DNA of 64,000 nucleotides from the NCBI RefSeq assembly GCF_001713455.1, contig NZ_CP016464.1, positions 4,574,001 through 4,638,000 on the forward strand, in the 5' to 3' direction. Made by a program: the position numbers and the translations under genes. The notes beneath the pieces were generated by a model. It was not told where the DNA came from. It ran no database searches and saw only the letters and a list, made by a program, of their open reading frames with translations. Positions 59,875 through 64,000 of this stretch are shown piece after piece. The DNA is from Bosea sp. RAC05 (lineage in GTDB: Bacteria; Pseudomonadota; Alphaproteobacteria; Rhizobiales; Beijerinckiaceae). The first letter of the stretch is position 1, and each line of letters begins with the position of its first letter.

Positions 59875-60414
59875 ATGCGCCTCGACGCCATCTCCATCGG
59901 CAAGAACCCTCCTGACGAAGTCAATGTGGTCATCGAGGTGGCCATCGGCGGCGAGCCGATCAAGTACGAGATGGACAAGGAGGCCGGCACGCTCTTCGTC
60001 GACCGGTTCCTCTACACCCCGATGCGTTATCCCGGGAATTACGGCTTCATTCCGCACACGCTGTCGGAGGATGGCGATCCCTGCGACGTGCTCGTCGCCA
60101 ACACCCGCCCGCTGATTCCGGGCTCCTACATCGCGGTGCGCCCGATCGGCGTGATGATGATGGAGGACGAGGGCGGCGGCGACGAGAAGATCATCGCCGT
60201 GCCGGTCCCCAAGCTGACCAAGCGCTACGAGAACGTCCACAACTACACCGACCTGCCGAAGATCACGCTCGACCAGATCCAGCACTTCTTCGAGCACTAC
60301 AAGGATCTCGAGCCCGGCAAATGGGTCAAGCTGACCGGCTGGGGCGACGCCACCAAGGCCAAGCAGCTCATCGTCGAGGCGATGGAGCGCGCCAAGGCGG
60401 CGAAGGCCGGCTGA
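59875..60414 (+). CDS. ppa: inorganic pyrophosphatase
   Basis: The protein has 179 residues from the ATG at 59875 ([16 protein letters not shown]), the standard family I size. Active-site motifs: [20 protein letters not shown] (Lys/Tyr region), [10 protein letters not shown] (Asp cluster, D-x-D-P-x-D), [12 protein letters not shown] and [19 protein letters not shown]. It splits pyrophosphate in the cytosol, pulling biosynthetic reactions forward. A long open frame upstream is antisense to the phosphatase gene and is not coding. Confidence 0.96.
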   Translation: MRLDAISIGKNPPDEVNVVIEVAIGGEPIKYEMDKEAGTLFVDRFLYTPMRYPGNYGFIPHTLSEDGDPCDVLVANTRPLIPGSYIAVRPIGVMMMEDEGGGDEKIIAVPVPKLTKRYENVHNYTDLPKITLDQIQHFFEHYKDLEPGKWVKLTGWGDATKAKQLIVEAMERAKAAKAG

Positions 60415-60471
60415 GGCAGGAACCTCTCAGCCTCCTGGGAGAGGCCGCCTGCCTTGGCAGACGGATCAGGG

Positions 60472-60495
60472 AAAGGGCCGCGCCAGCGGCCCTTT
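60472..60495. terminator. bidirectional terminator-like hairpin
   Basis: AAAGGGCCGC pairs perfectly with GCGGCCCTTT around a GCCA loop, between the convergent ppa and lyase genes. Confidence 0.7.
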
Positions 60496-60539
60496 CTCGT
60501 TGGGCAGCACGTCAGCCCTCATGCGAGGGAGCGGCTGCG

Positions 60540-61415
60540 TCAGTCCCCGATCGCCTCGCTCAGCGCGACCACCCGCTTCGCCATCTCGGCATGCAGCAGC
60601 TCGACCATGCGCCCGCCGAGCTGGATCGCGCCCTTGCCCTGGTTTTCCGGCAGCGCGAAGGCCGCGATGATCGCCTTCGCCTGGGCGAGTTCGGCTTCAT
60701 CGGGGGCGAAGACGGCGTTGGCGGTGCCGACCTGCGCCGGGTGGATCAGCGTCTTGCCGTCGAAGCCGAGATCGCGCCCCTGCTCGCATTCGCCCCGGAA
60801 CCCGTCCTCGTTCTTGAGGTCGTTGTAGACGCCGTCGAGAACGTCGAGCCCATGCGCCCGGGCGGCGAGGATCGCGCTGGTCAGCCAGGGCAGCATCGGC
60901 GCCCGGCCGGGCACGAAGCGGGCCCGCGTCTCCTTGGCGAGGTCGTTGGTTCCCAGCACGAAGCAGGCGAGGCGACTGCCGGGATCACGTGCCGCCCGCG
61001 CGATGGTCTCGGCTTGGAGGATGGCGAGCGGCGTCTCGATCATCGCCCAGACCCGAAGGCCCGGCTGTGCCTTCAGCCCGTCCAGCGTCGCGTCGATCTG
61101 CTGCAGCGTCTCCGCCGTCGAGACCTTCGGGATCAGGATCGCATCGGGATCGGCCGCGACGGCCGCCGCGAGATCATCGCCGAACCAGGGCGTGTCGACA
61201 CCGTTGGTGCGGATCACGAGCTCGCGCCGGCCATAGCCGCCGGCCTTGACCGCCGCGCAGACCTGATCCCGGGCCGCCGCCTTCGCCTCGGGCGCGACCG
61301 CGTCCTCGAGGTCCAGGATCAGGGCGTCGGCGGCGATCTCGCGGGCCTTCTCGAGGGCGCGGGCGTTCGAGCCCGGCATATAGAGCACGCTGCGGCGGGG
61401 GCGGATCGTCGTCAT
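60540..61415 (-). CDS. CoA ester lyase (HpcH/HpaI aldolase, CitE/malyl-CoA lyase type)
   Basis: The protein has 291 residues from the ATG at 61415 (MTTIRPRRSVLYMPGSN). The TIM-barrel features of CitE-like lyases are RSVLYMPGSNARALEKAREI, LILDLEDAVAPEAKAAARDQ (metal Glu and Asp), VIRTNGVDTPWFGDDLA, MIETPLAILQAETIA and FDGKTLIHPAQVGTANAVFAP. The family cleaves or forms malyl-CoA, citramalyl-CoA or related thioesters. Exact substrate is not decided by sequence. The gene is divergent from the DUF429 fusion. Confidence 0.88.
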   Translation of the reverse strand: MTTIRPRRSVLYMPGSNARALEKAREIAADALILDLEDAVAPEAKAAARDQVCAAVKAGGYGRRELVIRTNGVDTPWFGDDLAAAVAADPDAILIPKVSTAETLQQIDATLDGLKAQPGLRVWAMIETPLAILQAETIARAARDPGSRLACFVLGTNDLAKETRARFVPGRAPMLPWLTSAILAARAHGLDVLDGVYNDLKNEDGFRGECEQGRDLGFDGKTLIHPAQVGTANAVFAPDEAELAQAKAIIAAFALPENQGKGAIQLGGRMVELLHAEMAKRVVALSEAIGD

Positions 61416-61530
61416 GGCTGTCTCCCGGCTCCGGAGGTCCAGCCTCCGGCCAATCGTCGCTGCACCGCACACTAGACGCGAAGCGCCGGCAACGTCAGTT
61501 CTGCGAAGGTCGCATGAGGAAGGCTGGACG

Positions 61531-63237
61531 ATGGGCTGGATCGCGGGTGTCGACGGCTGCAAGGCCGGCTGGGTGGCGGCCTGCCTCGACCTCGCCGCCG
61601 GGACGGCGCCGACGCTGCGGGTCGTGGCCCGTTTCGGCGACCTCCTGGCGACGCCGCCCGCCCTGATCGCGGTCGACATGCCGATCGGCCTGCCCGACCG
61701 GATCGAGGGCTCCGGCCGTGGCCCCGAGCAGCTGGTGCGCCCCTGGCTCGGCCAGCGCCAGTCCTCCGTCTTCTCGATCCCGTCGCGGGCGGCCGTCGAA
61801 TCCGACGATTACGGCGAGGCCTGCAGGCAGGCGCTCGCCACCTCGCAGCCGCCCCGCAAGGTGTCGAAGCAGGGCTTCCACCTGTTTCCGCGGATCCGCG
61901 AAATCGACGCGCTTCTGCGGGCCGAGACGGGGCTGCGCGAGCGCCTCCGCGAGGTCCACCCTGAACTCGCCTTCGCCACCATGCGCGGCAGCCCCCTCGC
62001 CCATCCCAAGAAGATCAAGGGTCGCATCAACGAGGCCGGCATGGCCGAGCGGCGCGCCCTCCTGATCGCGCAGGGTCTCCCGCGGGAGACCGTCCATGCC
62101 CGCCCGCCGAGAGGCGCGGGCGCCGACGACGCCCTCGATGCGCTCGCAGCCCTGATCGTCGCCACGCACATCGCCGCCGGGCGCGGACGCCCCTTCCCCG
62201 AGCCGCCGGGACGCGATAGCCACGGCATACCCGTCGCGATCTGGACCTATTGGCCCGATCGCCCGCCGCTACAGGATACCACAATGACCGAGAACCCCGT
62301 CCCGCGCCCGATGATCGAGTCGGCCGCGCAGCGCATTGTCGGCCACGCCCGCGTCACCCCCGTGATGCGGCTGGGCACGGGGGCCTTCGGCTCGGAAGCC
62401 GACATCTCGCTGAAGCTCGAATGCCTGCAGCATGCCGGCTCGTTCAAGACGCGCGGCGCCTTCAACAATCTGCTCTCGCTGGACCTGCCCGCCGCCGGCG
62501 TGGCTGCGGCCTCGGGCGGCAACCATGGCGCGGCGGTCGCCTATGCGGCCCGCGCCCGCGGCGTCAAGGCGACGATCTTCGTCCCCGAGATCTCTCCTCC
62601 CCCGAAGATCGAGGCGATCCGTCGCTTCGGCGCCGAGGTCGTGATCGGCGGCGCGCAGTATGACGACGCGCAAGCCGCCTGCGACCGCTTCGTGGCCGAG
62701 ACCGGCGCCCTCAAGATCCACCCCTTCGCGGCCAAGGAGACCATCGCCGGACAGGGGACGCTCGGCCGCGAATGGCAGGAGCAGGAGCCCGATCTCGACA
62801 CCGTCCTCGTCGCTGTCGGCGGCGGCGGGCTGATCTCAGGCATCGCCGCCTGGTTCGCAGGCTCGAAGGTCAAGGTCGTCGGCGTCGAGCCGGCCGGTTC
62901 GCGCGCGCTCCAGGCCGCACTCGAGGCGGGCGGGCCGGTGCAGGTCGATGTCGCCTCGATCGCCGCCGACTCGCTCGGCGCCCGCAATGTCGGCCCGCTC
63001 GTCCACGCCGTCTGCAAGGACACGGTGGACCATGTCGTGCTCGTGCCTGACAGCGCCATCGCCGAGGCGCAGGTGACGCTCTGGCGCGATCTGCGCCTGG
63101 CGGTCGAGCCCGGCGGCGCGGCCGCGTTGGGTGCGTTGCTCTGCGGGGCCTACCGGCCGACACCGGGCGAGCGGCTCGGTGTCCTCGTCTGCGGCGCGAA
63201 TGTCGATCTTGGCAAGCTCGCCGCGCTGGTGGGTTGA
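61531..63237 (+). CDS. DUF429 domain fused in frame to a threonine/serine dehydratase-like PLP enzyme
   Basis: One frame of 568 residues starts at ATG 61531 (MGWIAGVDGCKAGWVAACLD). Residues 1-251 are a DUF429 domain (predicted RNase H-like fold): IAVDMPIGLPDRI, VHPELAFATMRGSPLAHPKK. From about residue 252 (MTENPVPRPMIESAAQRIV) a fold-II PLP enzyme follows: LQHAGSFKTRGAFNNLLSLD (PLP Lys), SGGNHGAAVAYAARARG and VGGGGLISGIAAWFAG. An internal ATG at 62284 has an AGGA 8 bp before it, so separate translation is possible. The enzyme should be an L-threonine/serine dehydratase. Confidence 0.75.
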   Translation: MGWIAGVDGCKAGWVAACLDLAAGTAPTLRVVARFGDLLATPPALIAVDMPIGLPDRIEGSGRGPEQLVRPWLGQRQSSVFSIPSRAAVESDDYGEACRQALATSQPPRKVSKQGFHLFPRIREIDALLRAETGLRERLREVHPELAFATMRGSPLAHPKKIKGRINEAGMAERRALLIAQGLPRETVHARPPRGAGADDALDALAALIVATHIAAGRGRPFPEPPGRDSHGIPVAIWTYWPDRPPLQDTTMTENPVPRPMIESAAQRIVGHARVTPVMRLGTGAFGSEADISLKLECLQHAGSFKTRGAFNNLLSLDLPAAGVAAASGGNHGAAVAYAARARGVKATIFVPEISPPPKIEAIRRFGAEVVIGGAQYDDAQAACDRFVAETGALKIHPFAAKETIAGQGTLGREWQEQEPDLDTVLVAVGGGGLISGIAAWFAGSKVKVVGVEPAGSRALQAALEAGGPVQVDVASIAADSLGARNVGPLVHAVCKDTVDHVVLVPDSAIAEAQVTLWRDLRLAVEPGGAAALGALLCGAYRPTPGERLGVLVCGANVDLGKLAALVG

Positions 63238-63295
63238 GACGAGAAGGCGGCAGAGGGGTTGCGCGGGAGCGCTGACCAAGGGTTAGACTGCGCTG

Positions 63296-63997
63296 ATGAT
63301 CAAACGTCCCGTCGACGACACACTCAGGGTGATCAAGGCGATCCTCGCGCCGCTGGAGCAGCGCCGGATCGTCGATATCGGCTGCGGACGCGGCGCTCTG
63401 CTCGCGGGGCTCGCCGAGGCGGGGGCCCGCGTCGCAGGCATCGATCCGGATGCCGAAGCCCTCGCCGAGGCGCGCCGTACGGCACCGTCCGCGATCCTGC
63501 GCCAGGCCAACGCGGAACGCCTGCCCTTCACCGACGGGGCCGTCAATGCCGCGCTCTTCGTCGATAGCCTGCACCATATCCCGGTAGCGGGCATGGCGAC
63601 CGCGCTGGCAGAGGCCGCGCGGATCGTCGAGCCGGGCAGCGACATCATCGTGGTCGAACCGCTGCCGGAAGGCACGTTCTTCAATTCGATGCGCCCGATC
63701 GAGGACAAGACGCAGATCCGGGCCGAGGCGCAGGACGCCATCGCGGCGGCGATCAAGGAAGGACGGCTTCTTCTGGTCGCGACGAGCGAATACGACCGCA
63801 TCGAAGCCTACACCACCGTCGCCGACTTCATCGACCACATCGTCGCCCTCGACCCGTCGCTGCGCGATAAGGCCCTCGAAGAGCGGGAGCGGGTGATGAA
63901 GCGCTTCTTCACGCTGGCTGAATATGTGAAGGGCGGCTACCGGCTGCGCCAGCCGATGCGCCTGCACCATCTCAAGCGTCCCGCCGCGGGCCCCTGA
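63296..63997 (+). CDS. class I SAM-dependent methyltransferase
   Basis: The protein has 233 residues. The SAM motif is IVDIGCGRGALLAGLAEAGARVAG near residues 25-48; the acidic residue after the second strand is in GIDPDAEAL. NAERLPFTDGAVNAALFVDSL is the motif II/III region of UbiE/Methyltransf_11 proteins. The substrate is unknown. It starts 58 bp after the dehydratase stop on the same strand and could be in its operon. The stop TGA is inside the window. Confidence 0.83.
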   Translation: MIKRPVDDTLRVIKAILAPLEQRRIVDIGCGRGALLAGLAEAGARVAGIDPDAEALAEARRTAPSAILRQANAERLPFTDGAVNAALFVDSLHHIPVAGMATALAEAARIVEPGSDIIVVEPLPEGTFFNSMRPIEDKTQIRAEAQDAIAAAIKEGRLLLVATSEYDRIEAYTTVADFIDHIVALDPSLRDKALEERERVMKRFFTLAEYVKGGYRLRQPMRLHHLKRPAAGP

Positions 63998-64000
63998 TCG

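Noticed and set aside
1..64000. CRISPR array or prophage
   Set aside because: No regularly spaced repeats, cas genes, phage structural genes or integrases were seen in the window.

Overview
The window is GC-rich, densely coded chromosomal DNA from an alphaproteobacterium, most likely Hyphomicrobiales and plausibly Boseaceae or a relative. The taxon is inferred from family content: a Mur/Fur-like regulator beside sitABCD, an alphaproteobacterial-type ornithine decarboxylase leader, homospermidine synthase, a small FPASDP-motif protein, DUF2853, and an hmu heme cluster with an IsdG/HmuQ-type monooxygenase. No prophage, insertion sequence, CRISPR array or rRNA was seen. There is one tRNA gene, tRNA-Gly(GCC).

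Layout. 0-11.7 kb: housekeeping and envelope genes (AceE/transketolase-like enzyme, SPFH/NfeD membrane pair, serA, an OmpR-type two-component system, a coupled membrane protein/SGNH hydrolase pair, a luciferase-like flavin oxidoreductase and a transglutaminase). 11.7-15.9 kb: a four-gene Mn/Fe import operon (sitABCD) divergent from a Fur/Mur-family regulator; the gap between them carries two copies of TTGCAA-N5-TTGCAA. 15.9-19 kb: an OpgG/OpgD glucan protein, a glyoxalase-fold protein and a vapBC toxin-antitoxin pair with a 10+10 bp palindromic operator. 19-27.2 kb: polyamine and glycerophosphodiester genes. A long structured leader (speF-like) precedes ornithine decarboxylase, followed by a GNAT enzyme, a Ugp-like ABC importer without an ATPase gene, a GpdQ-like phosphodiesterase and homospermidine synthase. 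Decarboxylase and homospermidine synthase together make putrescine and then homospermidine.

27.3-33.2 kb: an MFS transporter, a LON-domain/thioredoxin-TPR pair, a YbaK/ProX deacylase, tRNA-Gly with its own promoter and terminator, and an FkbM methyltransferase/GT25 glycosyltransferase pair. 33.3-48 kb: a catabolic block around a GntR regulator. It holds an enolase-superfamily dehydratase and an IdnO-like dehydrogenase on one side; a 2-hydroxyacid dehydrogenase and a polar amino acid type ABC importer on the other; and, converging on that importer, a nine-gene operon of TRAP transporter, NIPSNAP protein, alpha/beta hydrolase, aspartate dehydrogenase-like enzyme, two SDRs and a DapA-like aldolase. 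Its substrate cannot be read from the sequence. It is the best candidate here for an undescribed pathway.

48.5-64 kb: a cyclopropane fatty acid synthase-like enzyme, DUF2853, another 2-hydroxyacid dehydrogenase, an orphan membrane protein with an AT-rich 3' part, an L,D-transpeptidase, a heme uptake and degradation cluster (hmuTUV / hmuQ-hutX) in which hmuU is frameshifted at a run of six G, a flippase-like protein, a tyrosine phosphatase, inorganic pyrophosphatase, a CoA-ester lyase, an in-frame fusion of a DUF429 domain to a threonine dehydratase-like enzyme, and a methyltransferase. A 92-bp two-hairpin repeat occurs twice in full (687-778 and 27220-27311), with shorter relatives at 24.7 and 49.9 kb.
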